Assembly: GCA_045540715.1 (NCBI GenBank)
Contig: JAZQHT010000014.1
Span: 1-64,000, forward strand
Direction of reading: 5' to 3'
Length of the DNA: 64,000 bases
Origin: UMGS1279 sp045540715
Lineage (GTDB): Bacteria; Bacillota; Clostridia; Oscillospirales; Acutalibacteraceae
The notes under the pieces are model-generated. The model saw only the letters and a list, made by a program, of their open reading frames with translations. It had not been told where the DNA came from and ran no database searches. Below, piece after piece: positions 41,073 to 49,882 of the stretch. Each line of letters starts with the position of its first letter. Position 1 is the first letter of the stretch. Made by a program: the position numbers and the translations under genes.

Positions 41073-42206
41073 TTAATTATTTGCTACTGAACAGGGGCCT
41101 TCTTCAAATTTTGGTAATTTTTCTTTGTTTAATTTGGCACGGCTAAAATCTAAAAGTCGTTTGGTACCAACGGTACCGTTCCAAACCTCTACTAAAGTTT
41201 TATTAGCATTTATACCTATTTTTTCTCTTAAAGCTTCATTTTTAGCAAGTTCTAAAACGTACGAAATAAATTCTTTTTTGTTTGGGTGATGATATACAAA
41301 GCCGTTTTCGCCATTTTTTATTAAAGATTTACTGCTTCCTGCGGCGTCGCTTGCAACTACTGCACAGCCGCCAACCATTGCCTCGTTAACAACCGCACCC
41401 CAACCCTCACGTTTATCTGAGGTAAATAAAGAAATGTCGGCATTGTCCATATTTTTTTGAACTTCTTCGGTTGGCATACTGCCAAGAATTTTAACGTTAT
41501 CGCAAAGCCCGTTTTCATCAATAAAAGCTTGCATTTCTTCTTGCATAGGGCCCATACCAATAAAATTCATTTTAAATTTTATGTTTTCTTGTTTTAAACT
41601 TAAAGCGGCTTCTAAGGCAAACTCAGGGTGCTTTAACTTTACAAAACGGCCTGTCCAAAGAATTGTAATTTCTTCTTTTTTAAAATTACGATTCATTTCT
41701 TTTACTGCCGAAAAATATCCCCAACGAAGTAGGTGATTTTCTTTTATACCAATAATTTTAAAGTCGCGCGGTGCATAGTACCCGGAACATAAAATATAAT
41801 AGTTTTCATTGTTTCTAAAACGGGTGTGTTTTTTATATAAATCAATTGCGTTTTTGGGTTTGAATAAAGATTTTATGCCCTTTTTAAATAGGCGTTCGCT
41901 AAAACAAAATGTTAATTTATCTTCTTTTAATCTTTTTTCTACAAAGCTAAATGGAGCCGCGCCAATTATTACCATATCAGCATTATCACAAAGCTTTATT
42001 GCCTTTTGCATATTTTCTTCACTTTCAAAAGCGTTTAAAGCATAAGGGCGCTCTTTACTAAAATCGGTAAAACCTAATTTTAACATAGATTCAGGCATGG
42101 GCTTTGTTGCAATAAAGGTAAAATTCTCCCCTAATTGCTTATAGGCTTCATCGCAAGAAGACAATAAATAATGGTCAAAGGTAGTTGTAATAAAAACGGC
42201 AGTCAT
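41073..42206 (-). CDS. Glycosyltransferase family 4
   Basis: GT-B glycosyltransferase of 377 residues. The donor domain is clear: ILWTGRFVKLKHPEFAL near 180 and KREGWGAVVNEAMVGGCAV near 265, with the EX7E-type glutamates of GT4. The N-terminal domain (AVFITTTFDHYLLSSCDEAY) is diverged. It belongs to the repeat-unit assembly genes of this locus; specificity unknown. Confidence 0.88.
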   Translation of the reverse strand: MTAVFITTTFDHYLLSSCDEAYKQLGENFTFIATKPMPESMLKLGFTDFSKERPYALNAFESEENMQKAIKLCDNADMVIIGAAPFSFVEKRLKEDKLTFCFSERLFKKGIKSLFKPKNAIDLYKKHTRFRNNENYYILCSGYYAPRDFKIIGIKENHLLRWGYFSAVKEMNRNFKKEEITILWTGRFVKLKHPEFALEAALSLKQENIKFKMNFIGMGPMQEEMQAFIDENGLCDNVKILGSMPTEEVQKNMDNADISLFTSDKREGWGAVVNEAMVGGCAVVASDAAGSSKSLIKNGENGFVYHHPNKKEFISYVLELAKNEALREKIGINANKTLVEVWNGTVGTKRLLDFSRAKLNKEKLPKFEEGPCSVANN

Positions 42207-42224
42207 ATAATCTCTCCATTTAAA

Positions 42225-42971
42225 TTATTCGCAATATGATAAATAGGTTAAATAAAGCTTTTTAGCGGTATCTGTAGTAAGCTTGGGCTCAGTACCATTT
42301 TTTACGCATTTTGAAATATATGTTAAGGTGTCTTTTAATTCACCTAAAGTAATTTTATGAATTTTATCTTCTGATAATCTAAAAATACCATCTTCACAAG
42401 GTGTTACGTTACCACTTAGTTGTGCAACAAAAGACTCAATAACGTCGTCAATATAATAAAAATTCATTAAAATATTAGGGTCTGAAACGGTTATTGGTAA
42501 ATCTCTTACAAGGTTATAGCAAAAGGTTGCTACAACAGAGTGATGGTTTGGTGTGGCCCAACGTCCAAAAGTATTTGTTAAACGGTAAATAATAACTCTA
42601 TTCCCCGTTTCTTGCCCGTATTTTTGCAAATCTCTTTCAGCAGAAATTTTGCTTTCACCGTATTTTGTGCCGTTATCTGCTTGAATAGAAGAGGTATATA
42701 ACACAGGACAGCTATTATTATGTTGTTTTAATAAATCTAAAAGTCCGCTAAAAAGTTGATGGTTAACCTTGTCAAACTCGTCTTCGGTTTTGGGTCTATG
42801 TACCGCCGCAAAATTATAAACAAAATCACAATCTTTTGTGAAATCATTTAATTTTTCGGGTGGAGTTTCAATGTCGTAATAATATATTATAACGTCGGGA
42901 TATAGCTCTTTTAATTTAGCAGTTAAGTTTTTGCCTATAAAACCATTTGCACCAGTAATTAAAATTTTCAT
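42225..42971 (-). CDS. Short CapF-like SDR reductase lacking the cupin domain
   Basis: SDR protein of 248 residues, clearly related to the N-terminal domain of the capF product in the same operon: VTGANGFIGKNL, FAAVHRPKTEDEFDKVN, YTSSIQADNGTKYGESK (catalytic Tyr/Lys) and GRWATPNHHSVVATFC. It ends where CapF's cupin would begin. In CapF the cupin epimerises C3 before the SDR domain reduces C4, so this protein may reduce an un-epimerised 4-keto sugar and give a different 6-deoxy-HexNAc such as UDP-L-RhaNAc, or may be an inactive remnant. Both the start (RBS AAGGAGAAA) and the tight downstream spacing look normal. Confidence 0.82.
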   Translation of the reverse strand: MKILITGANGFIGKNLTAKLKELYPDVIIYYYDIETPPEKLNDFTKDCDFVYNFAAVHRPKTEDEFDKVNHQLFSGLLDLLKQHNNSCPVLYTSSIQADNGTKYGESKISAERDLQKYGQETGNRVIIYRLTNTFGRWATPNHHSVVATFCYNLVRDLPITVSDPNILMNFYYIDDVIESFVAQLSGNVTPCEDGIFRLSEDKIHKITLGELKDTLTYISKCVKNGTEPKLTTDTAKKLYLTYLSYCE

Positions 42972-42980
42972 ATTTTCTCC

Positions 42981-44006
42981 TTATATTCCTAAAGCGTAAT
43001 ATAATCCTAAAGATCTATAAGCGTAAAAAGCAAGGGTTAAAGCAATTGCCGCAATTTCAACAAGCATTCTATCATTTTTGCCTTCAATTGCGTCAATCGA
43101 TTCAGAAAGCACAACCGGTACTGCATTTAAGAAATACATACTTGGTCTTTCGGCTGTACGGCTTATTAAACGGAATACCCAAATAACGACGCACATAACG
43201 CCGGTGTTCATAATAACTCGTTCTTTTATATCCTTCATCCAACGTGTTTTTGTTATAAACGCTAACACTAAAACAACAAGTAAAATTGCAAAGTAAATTC
43301 CGCCGTTGCCGGTTTCTTCAATACCGTAATCGTAATCTAAAACTTCGTTAGCAATGTTAAGTAGTCCTTCATAACTAAAGTAAGCCGCAACTGTAATTAA
43401 TATTGTTATTAGCATATTAAGTGCGTCAACACGGCGTGTACCTAAGAAATACATAACAATAAAGATATATGCCGAGTGGTGGAATTGTGCGGCAAGTAAA
43501 ACAAGCAATAAAAACGGTATAAACTTGCGTTTTTGAATAAAACGAATAGAAAGCATACATATACTCATTGCAATAGCCTGTCTAATACCGGTTATAACGA
43601 AGAAAAAGTTACCTATTGTAACGTAAAAATAAAGAGATAGCACGGGGCGTTTTGAGTTGTTGTAGCATAAATCGAACACCCCAATTAAAGACATAAAGGC
43701 GGTTGCAAGTTTGAAAAATATTGGAGATGAAGAAATACTTCTTAATAGTTTAACAAAGTAATAATAACCTTGGTCTTTTTCGTAAGCAGTCATAATATTT
43801 TCCCAAGGTATATTAACAATGTTTTCAAAACTTCTAACATAGCCTATTGTGTCAGCGCCGGTGTAGTTTGAACGAAGGCCCACAAAAAGCCATAACCCTA
43901 ATGCACCCAAAATGAAAAGCCACTTTCTTTGGCTTTTTGTTTGAGCTTGATTATATATTAAGTAAACCAACAGTTCAAAAACTGCAATTGCTAAATAATA
44001 AACCAT
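42981..44006 (-). CDS. EpsG-like polysaccharide polymerase (Wzy type)
   Basis: Membrane protein of 341 residues with about ten helices. SNYTGADTIGYVRSFENI near 47 (Arg/Asp-rich external loop after helix 2) and VITGIRQAIAMSICML near 133 are signatures of EpsG family polymerases, which join flipped repeat units on the outer face. It is the only polymerase candidate in the locus and so, with the Wzx-like protein, defines a Wzx/Wzy-dependent pathway. No chain-length Wzz or Wze kinase gene is present in the window. Confidence 0.88.
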   Translation of the reverse strand: MVYYLAIAVFELLVYLIYNQAQTKSQRKWLFILGALGLWLFVGLRSNYTGADTIGYVRSFENIVNIPWENIMTAYEKDQGYYYFVKLLRSISSSPIFFKLATAFMSLIGVFDLCYNNSKRPVLSLYFYVTIGNFFFVITGIRQAIAMSICMLSIRFIQKRKFIPFLLLVLLAAQFHHSAYIFIVMYFLGTRRVDALNMLITILITVAAYFSYEGLLNIANEVLDYDYGIEETGNGGIYFAILLVVLVLAFITKTRWMKDIKERVIMNTGVMCVVIWVFRLISRTAERPSMYFLNAVPVVLSESIDAIEGKNDRMLVEIAAIALTLAFYAYRSLGLYYALGI

Positions 44007-44020
44007 ACTTTAAACTCTCT

Positions 44021-45205
44021 TTACTTTCTAAAAACTTCTAAATATTTTTGATAGCTTGTGTTTTTATCAAATCTTTTTTGTACCTTTTTTATATCAATTT
44101 GCGGTGGGTTATTTTTTATTTCTTCTGTTTTTTCTAAAAGGGCTTCTATATCGTTTTCTTCTACTACAAAGCCGCTATTTTTATCAATAAGTTCGGGACT
44201 GCCGCAACAGTTATATGTAATAACGGGGGTGCCAGAACAAATGCTTTCCATATTAACGGTTGGCAAGGTATCTGCGTGGGTAAGGTTTATAAAAAGGTTA
44301 CTACTTGCATAAATGTCGGCAAGTTTTTCTCTTTCTTTTATATACCCTAGCGCTAAAACGTTACTATAATCTTTAAACTTTTCTTTTTGGGGTTCAGTGC
44401 AACCAACAACTATAATTTTGCTTTGTTTATTGTTTTCAATTATTTTTTGCACGGCAGTTTCGTTTTCTTTTAAGCACCATTTATCTGCCATACCCATAAT
44501 AACAAAATCTTCGGTTATATTATATTTTTCTTTAAAATCAGAATCGTGTGGTTTAAAAATTTCGGTGTCAACTCCGTTATAAATAACGGTTATTTCTTTA
44601 GGATTGAGTTTTGATTTTTCTACTTCCCCTTTTATCCACTCGCTACAACAAACAACATTTAAATCTTTAATTTTATTTAGATGCTCTGTTTTATCCTTAA
44701 GCACCTTGCTTGTTGCATCTAAAAATAAACTCGGTTGTTCGGCTTTATTTAACGGGCAATTTCCACAAGTGGTTTGCCACTTATCGCATTTTACTGCCGC
44801 ATAATGTGTGCATTTGCCTGTAAAAGCCCAGCAGTCGTGAAAGGTATAAACCGTTTTAATATTGTTTTTTGCTAAATAATCGCAAAGCATATTAAAGTTT
44901 AAATAATTGCTGTGCATATTATGCAAATGAACAACGTCGGGGTTTATTTTATCAATATATTTTAATAATTTTCTTGTAGCGCCAAAGCTAAAATATGCTT
45001 GCTTGCCAAAAACACGAGCTAAAATTGCGTGAATTTTATAGTCAAGCGTGCTTCCAATTTTATAAGAATTTTCAGGTGGGTTAACAGCGGTTTGGTAAGC
45101 AATAAAACACTCATCGCCATTATTTTGCAAAAGCGTTTCAATATCTTTTACAATAACGCCGGTGCTTTTAAAGCCATATACTGCATTAATTTGCAAAACC
45201 TTCAT
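44021..45205 (-). CDS. Glycosyltransferase family 4 (WcaL/colanic-acid-like)
   Basis: GT-B glycosyltransferase of 394 residues. KVLQINAVYGFKSTGVIV at the start, VHLHNMHSNYLNFNML near 94 and TFHDCWAFTGKCTHYAA near 122 are typical of the group annotated as colanic-acid-type transferases; a CxxC pair follows (TTCGNCPL). The donor domain has VIYNGVDTEIFKP near 205 and HADTLPTVNMESICSGTPV near 310. The donor sugar is unknown. Confidence 0.9.
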   Translation of the reverse strand: MKVLQINAVYGFKSTGVIVKDIETLLQNNGDECFIAYQTAVNPPENSYKIGSTLDYKIHAILARVFGKQAYFSFGATRKLLKYIDKINPDVVHLHNMHSNYLNFNMLCDYLAKNNIKTVYTFHDCWAFTGKCTHYAAVKCDKWQTTCGNCPLNKAEQPSLFLDATSKVLKDKTEHLNKIKDLNVVCCSEWIKGEVEKSKLNPKEITVIYNGVDTEIFKPHDSDFKEKYNITEDFVIMGMADKWCLKENETAVQKIIENNKQSKIIVVGCTEPQKEKFKDYSNVLALGYIKEREKLADIYASSNLFINLTHADTLPTVNMESICSGTPVITYNCCGSPELIDKNSGFVVEENDIEALLEKTEEIKNNPPQIDIKKVQKRFDKNTSYQKYLEVFRK

Positions 45206-45220
45206 ATTAACCCTCCTTTT

Positions 45221-46471
45221 TTATTTAATTATTTCGTTAAAATCTTTAACTAATTTTTCTTGTATTTTATCTATTCCAAAATGCTCTTTTGCATATTCGC
45301 GTGTTTTTAGGGCATTTTCATATAAATCGGCTTTTGCTATTTGTTTTATAACCTCGCTAATTTCTTCTATAGAAAAGGCCGTAAATGCACCCGTAATATC
45401 GGCTGCCGCTTGCATAGAAGCCACCTCTTTTGGTCCTATTGCAAAAAGCACGCTGCCGCTTTGCATACAGTCGGTAATTTTGGTTGAAAAAGAGTGTTTA
45501 ACAATTTTTTGTTGCGCTTTATCAAAAGATTCAACCTGTAAAACGACGTCGGCTTGATTTAAAATTTCAACAATTTCTGAAAATGGTTTAGCACCGCAAA
45601 ATTCCGAAGCACCCTTTATATTTAAAGCGTTTTTAACCGCATCGTCTATAAGGGTGGGCGAATAAACCTTTAAATATAGTTTATTTTCATTTTCCTTATT
45701 GTGGTTATTTATTGCATTTGCAAGACTTATTAAAGTGTTATCTCTGCCGTATAGTAAATTACCAGCATAAACAATGGTTTTAACTGGGTTTTCTTTTTTT
45801 ATTACAGGCAAAGAAAAGTCGCAACCCTTTGTTAAAATATCGCCATCTACACCAAAAATTTCTTTATATTCATCACGTAAAGAGGGCGTAATGTAATAAA
45901 CCTTTGAAGCCAAGTTTAATTGCTCAGCAATTATTTTTTTATATTTTTTATTGTGATTAGCCCCATAAATATCGTCAACTATAAAGGTTGCCACCTTGCA
46001 GTTTTTTGCATATTTTAAAACACTTTTTTCAAAAAGCAAATGTGTTTTAGATGGCTTTGCAAAAGAAAAAATAATATCGGGGTTAAATTCTTCTAAAAAC
46101 TTTTTATACTTTTTATTCTCCCACTTTTTTGTGGCAAAAAGCATATCTTCAATAAAGTAAATAAGCTTATTTAACTTTAGTTTATGTATAAGACCTATTG
46201 CCTTTTTTTCGCCCGTTACCTCTGTTTTTGTTTCTAGCGGTTTTGGGGTTTCAAAATATTCGCCAATTTTTTCTTTATTAAAAAAGTTTTTAATTATAGA
46301 AGTATATGAGATTTTATAGTACTTTTTACAAACGCTGTTATTCGGCTTTGAGCTACGTCTATATAAAGATGCAACTTCAACATCTTTAATACCTGCAAAT
46401 AAATTTGACATAGTATTACCAAAAGCATTATTATCTGCCCATTCAATGTTTGAAAGTAATAAAATCTTCAT
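45221..46471 (-). CDS. GT-B fold glycosyltransferase
   Basis: Protein of 416 residues with GT-B architecture: N-terminal LLLSNIEWADNNAFGNTMSN, central IVYAGNLLYGRDNTLISL near 240 (start of the donor domain) and a C-terminal region including LNQADVVLQVESFDKAQQK and DCMQSGSVLFAIGP that parallels the GT4 donor-binding segment. Overall similarity to classical GT4 is weaker than for its neighbours, so the family is less certain. It is embedded in the operon between an EpsG/GT4 group and the nucleotide-sugar genes. Confidence 0.8.
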   Translation of the reverse strand: MKILLLSNIEWADNNAFGNTMSNLFAGIKDVEVASLYRRSSKPNNSVCKKYYKISYTSIIKNFFNKEKIGEYFETPKPLETKTEVTGEKKAIGLIHKLKLNKLIYFIEDMLFATKKWENKKYKKFLEEFNPDIIFSFAKPSKTHLLFEKSVLKYAKNCKVATFIVDDIYGANHNKKYKKIIAEQLNLASKVYYITPSLRDEYKEIFGVDGDILTKGCDFSLPVIKKENPVKTIVYAGNLLYGRDNTLISLANAINNHNKENENKLYLKVYSPTLIDDAVKNALNIKGASEFCGAKPFSEIVEILNQADVVLQVESFDKAQQKIVKHSFSTKITDCMQSGSVLFAIGPKEVASMQAAADITGAFTAFSIEEISEVIKQIAKADLYENALKTREYAKEHFGIDKIQEKLVKDFNEIIK

Positions 46472-46480
46472 TTTTTCCTC

Positions 46481-47455
46481 CTATAAGTTTTCTTTATACC
46501 ACTCAATTGCTTCGTTAAGGCCACGCTTAAAGTCATAATCGGGGTCGTAACCAAGCAATTTACGGGCTTTACTAATATCTGCGTTAGAGTGCTTAATGTC
46601 GCCCTTACGGTCGGGCCCAAAGTTTGGCTTAATGTCTTTACCAAGTGCAGTGGTTAGGGTGTTATAAATATCAATTAAATATTCTCTGCCACCGTATGCA
46701 ACGTTAAAGGCGTTACCTGCCGCCTCGTGAGAGGCAAGACAAGCTTTTAAGTTTGCTTCGATAACGTTTTCAATATAAGTAAAGTCGCGGCTTTGTTTAC
46801 CGTCGCCATTAATTGTTGGTACTTCATTATTAAGAAGCATTTTAATAAACTTTGGAATAACTGCGGCATAGGCGCCATCGGGATTTTGTCTGCGGCCAAA
46901 AACGTTAAAGTAACGTAAGCCATAGGTATCAAGACCATAATGCATGGTGTATTGCTTTGCCCATTCTTCATCGCAACGCTTTGTTAATGCATAAGGAGAA
47001 AGAATATTACCTTCTCTGCCTTCGGTTTTGGGTAAGTTGGGTTCATCGCCGTAAACCGAGCTTGAAGAAGCATAAACAAACTTTTTAACACCGTTTATAC
47101 GGGCGGCCTCAAGCATATTAAGAGTACCCGTAATATTATTTACGTTATAGAAAAGCGGCATTTCAATACTACGAGGAACACTGCCCCAAGCGGCTTGATT
47201 TAATACGTAATCAACACCTTCTGTTGCCTTTTTACAGGTTTCAAAATCTTTAATATCGCCCTTTATAAATTCGTAATTAGGGTTATTAATAAATAAATCA
47301 ACGTTTTCCCTCTTACCGGTACTAAGGTCGTCTAAACAACGCACCTTGTAACCAAGCTTTAATATTGCTTCACAAAGGTTAGAACCAATAAAGCCGGCTC
47401 CACCTGTTACTAAAAAGAGTGAATCTTTTGGAAATTTAAGATCTTTATATCCCAT
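46481..47455 (-). CDS. UDP-HexNAc(A) 4-epimerase, WbpP/TviC type
   Basis: NAD-dependent SDR epimerase of 324 residues. FLVTGGAGFIGSNLCEAIL binds NAD; the catalytic Ser and Tyr-x-x-x-Lys are in YASSSSVYGDEP and SPYALTKRCDE; AAWGSVPRSIEMP near 88 and YFNVFGRRQNPDGAYAAV near 185 are characteristic of the WbpP/TviC/GalE2 group acting on N-acetylated sugars and their uronic acids. With the adjacent TviB-like dehydrogenase it would make UDP-GalNAcA from UDP-GlcNAc, as in Vi antigen synthesis. The start is placed at 47455 (RBS GGAG, eight bases upstream), one base after the dehydrogenase stop, rather than the overlapping longer frame. Confidence 0.88.
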   Translation of the reverse strand: MGYKDLKFPKDSLFLVTGGAGFIGSNLCEAILKLGYKVRCLDDLSTGKRENVDLFINNPNYEFIKGDIKDFETCKKATEGVDYVLNQAAWGSVPRSIEMPLFYNVNNITGTLNMLEAARINGVKKFVYASSSSVYGDEPNLPKTEGREGNILSPYALTKRCDEEWAKQYTMHYGLDTYGLRYFNVFGRRQNPDGAYAAVIPKFIKMLLNNEVPTINGDGKQSRDFTYIENVIEANLKACLASHEAAGNAFNVAYGGREYLIDIYNTLTTALGKDIKPNFGPDRKGDIKHSNADISKARKLLGYDPDYDFKRGLNEAIEWYKENL

Positions 47456-47456
47456 T

Positions 47457-48767
47457 TTATAGTCTCCAGTAGCAGTAACCTGCATCTTCATATTCTTTTC
47501 TGTTTAATACGCCTTTAATGTCTAATAGCACTTTAGTACCACCGCTAAAGAAACCGTCAACCTCATCCATTGTAAACTTGCTAAAGCACTCATGAGAAAC
47601 GGCTAAAATAACGGCATCCATTTCTTTAATTTCGCTAATGTTTTTAAATTCAACACCGTAAAGCATTTTTGCTTCTTTTGCATCGGCTTCGGGGTCGGCA
47701 ATTACGGGTTCAATGCCATATTCGCGAAGTTCTTTAACAATATCGTAAACCTTGCTGTTTCTTGTATCGGGGCAGTTTTCTTTAAAGGTGAAGCCCAAAA
47801 TTGCAACCTTTGCATTTTTAACGGCTTTTTCGGATTTAATTAAATTCTTAACGCAGTTTTCTGCTACGTATTTGCCCATATCATCGTTAATTCTTCTGCC
47901 TGCTAAAATTACTTGGCTATGGTACCCTAACATTTCTGCTTTATAGGTTAAATAATATGGGTCAACACCAATACAGTGGCCACCAACAAGGCCTGGGAAG
48001 AACTTTAAGAAGTTCCACTTAGTGCCTGCGGCTTCTAAAACAGACTTTGTATCAATACCAATTTTATTAAAAATAATTGATAATTCGTTCATAAAAGCAA
48101 TGTTAATATCTCTTTGGCTGTTTTCAATAACCTTTGCGGCTTCTGCAACTTTAATTGCATTTGCACGGTGCACGCCTACTTCCACAACAAGCTCGTAAAC
48201 CTTTGCAATTTCGTCTAAAGATTCTTCGTCCATACCAGAAACTATTTTCACAATTGTTTCTAATCTATGTACCTTATCGCCGGGGTTAATTCTTTCGGGA
48301 CTATAACCAACCTTAAAGTCCACCCCACATTTAAGCCCCGATTCTTTTTCTAATATGGGCACGCAAACGTCTTCTGTAACGCCGGGGTAAACGGTAGATT
48401 CATATACAACAATGCTACCTTTTGTTAAGTTACGGCCAACAATTCTGCTAGCCCCTTCAACAGGTGTTAAATCGGGTGTGTGGTCGTCGTAAACGGGGGT
48501 TGGAACTGCAACGATGTGAAACTTTGCTTCTTTAAGTTTTGTTTCATCTGCAGTAAACTCTACTGTTGTTTGTTTAATAGCTTCGTTACCAACTTCGTTT
48601 GTGGGGTCAATACCACTTTTATAAAGTTCAATTTTCTTTTCATTTAGGTCAAAACCAATAACGTTAACCTTTTTTGCAAAAGCAACGGCAATTGGCATAC
48701 CAACGTAACCAAGACCAACTAATGAAATTTTTTCTTCTTTTGCTACAATTTTTTCGTATAAAGACAT
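47457..48767 (-). CDS. UDP-HexNAc 6-dehydrogenase, TviB/WbpA type
   Basis: Oxidises UDP-GlcNAc (or UDP-GalNAc) to the uronic acid with two NAD. The NAD domain starts SLVGLGYVGMPIAVAFAKK; YSPERINPGDKVHRLETI near 153 and GGHCIGVDPYYLTYKAEML near 255 (catalytic Cys) are the signature of the Vi-antigen type TviB/WbpA rather than UDP-glucose dehydrogenase. Length 436 residues is normal. The 4-epimerase gene follows immediately. The product gives the polysaccharide an acidic sugar. Confidence 0.92.
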   Translation of the reverse strand: MSLYEKIVAKEEKISLVGLGYVGMPIAVAFAKKVNVIGFDLNEKKIELYKSGIDPTNEVGNEAIKQTTVEFTADETKLKEAKFHIVAVPTPVYDDHTPDLTPVEGASRIVGRNLTKGSIVVYESTVYPGVTEDVCVPILEKESGLKCGVDFKVGYSPERINPGDKVHRLETIVKIVSGMDEESLDEIAKVYELVVEVGVHRANAIKVAEAAKVIENSQRDINIAFMNELSIIFNKIGIDTKSVLEAAGTKWNFLKFFPGLVGGHCIGVDPYYLTYKAEMLGYHSQVILAGRRINDDMGKYVAENCVKNLIKSEKAVKNAKVAILGFTFKENCPDTRNSKVYDIVKELREYGIEPVIADPEADAKEAKMLYGVEFKNISEIKEMDAVILAVSHECFSKFTMDEVDGFFSGGTKVLLDIKGVLNRKEYEDAGYCYWRL

Positions 48768-48780
48768 AACTCTTACCCCT

Positions 48781-49872
48781 TTATTTTACAAAATTATAAT
48801 AATTATCAATTATGATTTGCCTATCAAATTCTTTTTCTATTTTAATTCTTGCGTCATAACCTAGGTTTGCTTTTTGGGACCAAGAAAGTGCTGTAAACTG
48901 CTCAATTTTTGAGTATAAATCTTCGGCATCTTTAACGTTAAAGTAATAACCTGTTTTGCCGTTATCAACACCTTCTATACAGCCGGGTATATTTGAAACA
49001 ATAGCTGCACGTCCGCAAGCCGCGGCTTCAAGAACAACGTTACTCATACCCTCGTGGTGAGATGGGTGAATTAAACAATCGCATCCCGCTAAAAGCTTAT
49101 GCACCTCTTCGTGCGGAACACCGTTATAAAAAATAACCCTTTTATTGTCTTTGAAAGCTTCAACCTTTTGTTTATATTCATCATCTTCATACCATCCAAC
49201 AATATGAAATTCTGCATTTAAGCCATTTTCGGTTGCTTTGTTAATTGCGTAAAAGAGTTCGTCGTAACCTTTATCTTTACGCACCCTTGCAATTGTAATA
49301 AACTTTGTTGTTTTGTTATTTGGCGGTGCTTCAAATGGGTTACTGCTTAAATTAACACCAGACCCCGGCAGAAGCCCGTAATTTTTCTTAACAACCTTTT
49401 TGCTAACAAAAAAGGTCATATTACTACTGTTTTGAAAATAAACCATTTTTGCTTTTTTATATGCAATTTTTTGTAAAATAAGCATTATTTTTGCAATAAG
49501 ATTTTGCTTTTCAAAATTAGCGCCAAGTCCCGTTACGTTTGCAATATATGGCGTTTTGGTTAATCTACAAGCAAGTCCGCCGTAAATATTTGGCTTTGCT
49601 GTATATGTAAACACAATATCGGGTTTTACTTCTTTAATTATTTTTCTGATTGCAACTGTAGTTTTCAGGTCTTCAACGGGGTTAGTGCCAAAGCGGTTCA
49701 TTTTAAGGTCTATTACCTTTGCGCCTTTTTGAGCTAACTGTTGGTTTCTATCGTCATAAGGTAAAGCAATAAAAACCTCTTCACCCATTTTTACTAAATA
49801 CTCTACAAGTTCAATTCTAAAATTGTAAACGGTAGTAAAATCGTTAACAACAATTAAAACCTTTTTATTCAT
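48781..49872 (-). CDS. Glycosyltransferase family 4 (EpsD/PglA-like)
   Basis: GT-B enzyme of 363 residues. VVNDFTTVYNFRIELVEYL at the N-terminus, FTYTAKPNIYGGLACRLT near 89 and NVTGLGANFEK are typical of the EpsD/CapM/PglA group, which often adds the second sugar to the lipid-linked primer. The donor domain shows FITIARVRKDKGYDEL near 197 and HPSHHEGMSNVVLEAAACG near 277. Early position after the sugar transferase fits an early step in unit assembly. Confidence 0.9.
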   Translation of the reverse strand: MNKKVLIVVNDFTTVYNFRIELVEYLVKMGEEVFIALPYDDRNQQLAQKGAKVIDLKMNRFGTNPVEDLKTTVAIRKIIKEVKPDIVFTYTAKPNIYGGLACRLTKTPYIANVTGLGANFEKQNLIAKIMLILQKIAYKKAKMVYFQNSSNMTFFVSKKVVKKNYGLLPGSGVNLSSNPFEAPPNNKTTKFITIARVRKDKGYDELFYAINKATENGLNAEFHIVGWYEDDEYKQKVEAFKDNKRVIFYNGVPHEEVHKLLAGCDCLIHPSHHEGMSNVVLEAAACGRAAIVSNIPGCIEGVDNGKTGYYFNVKDAEDLYSKIEQFTALSWSQKANLGYDARIKIEKEFDRQIIIDNYYNFVK

Positions 49873-49882
49873 AAATAACTTC

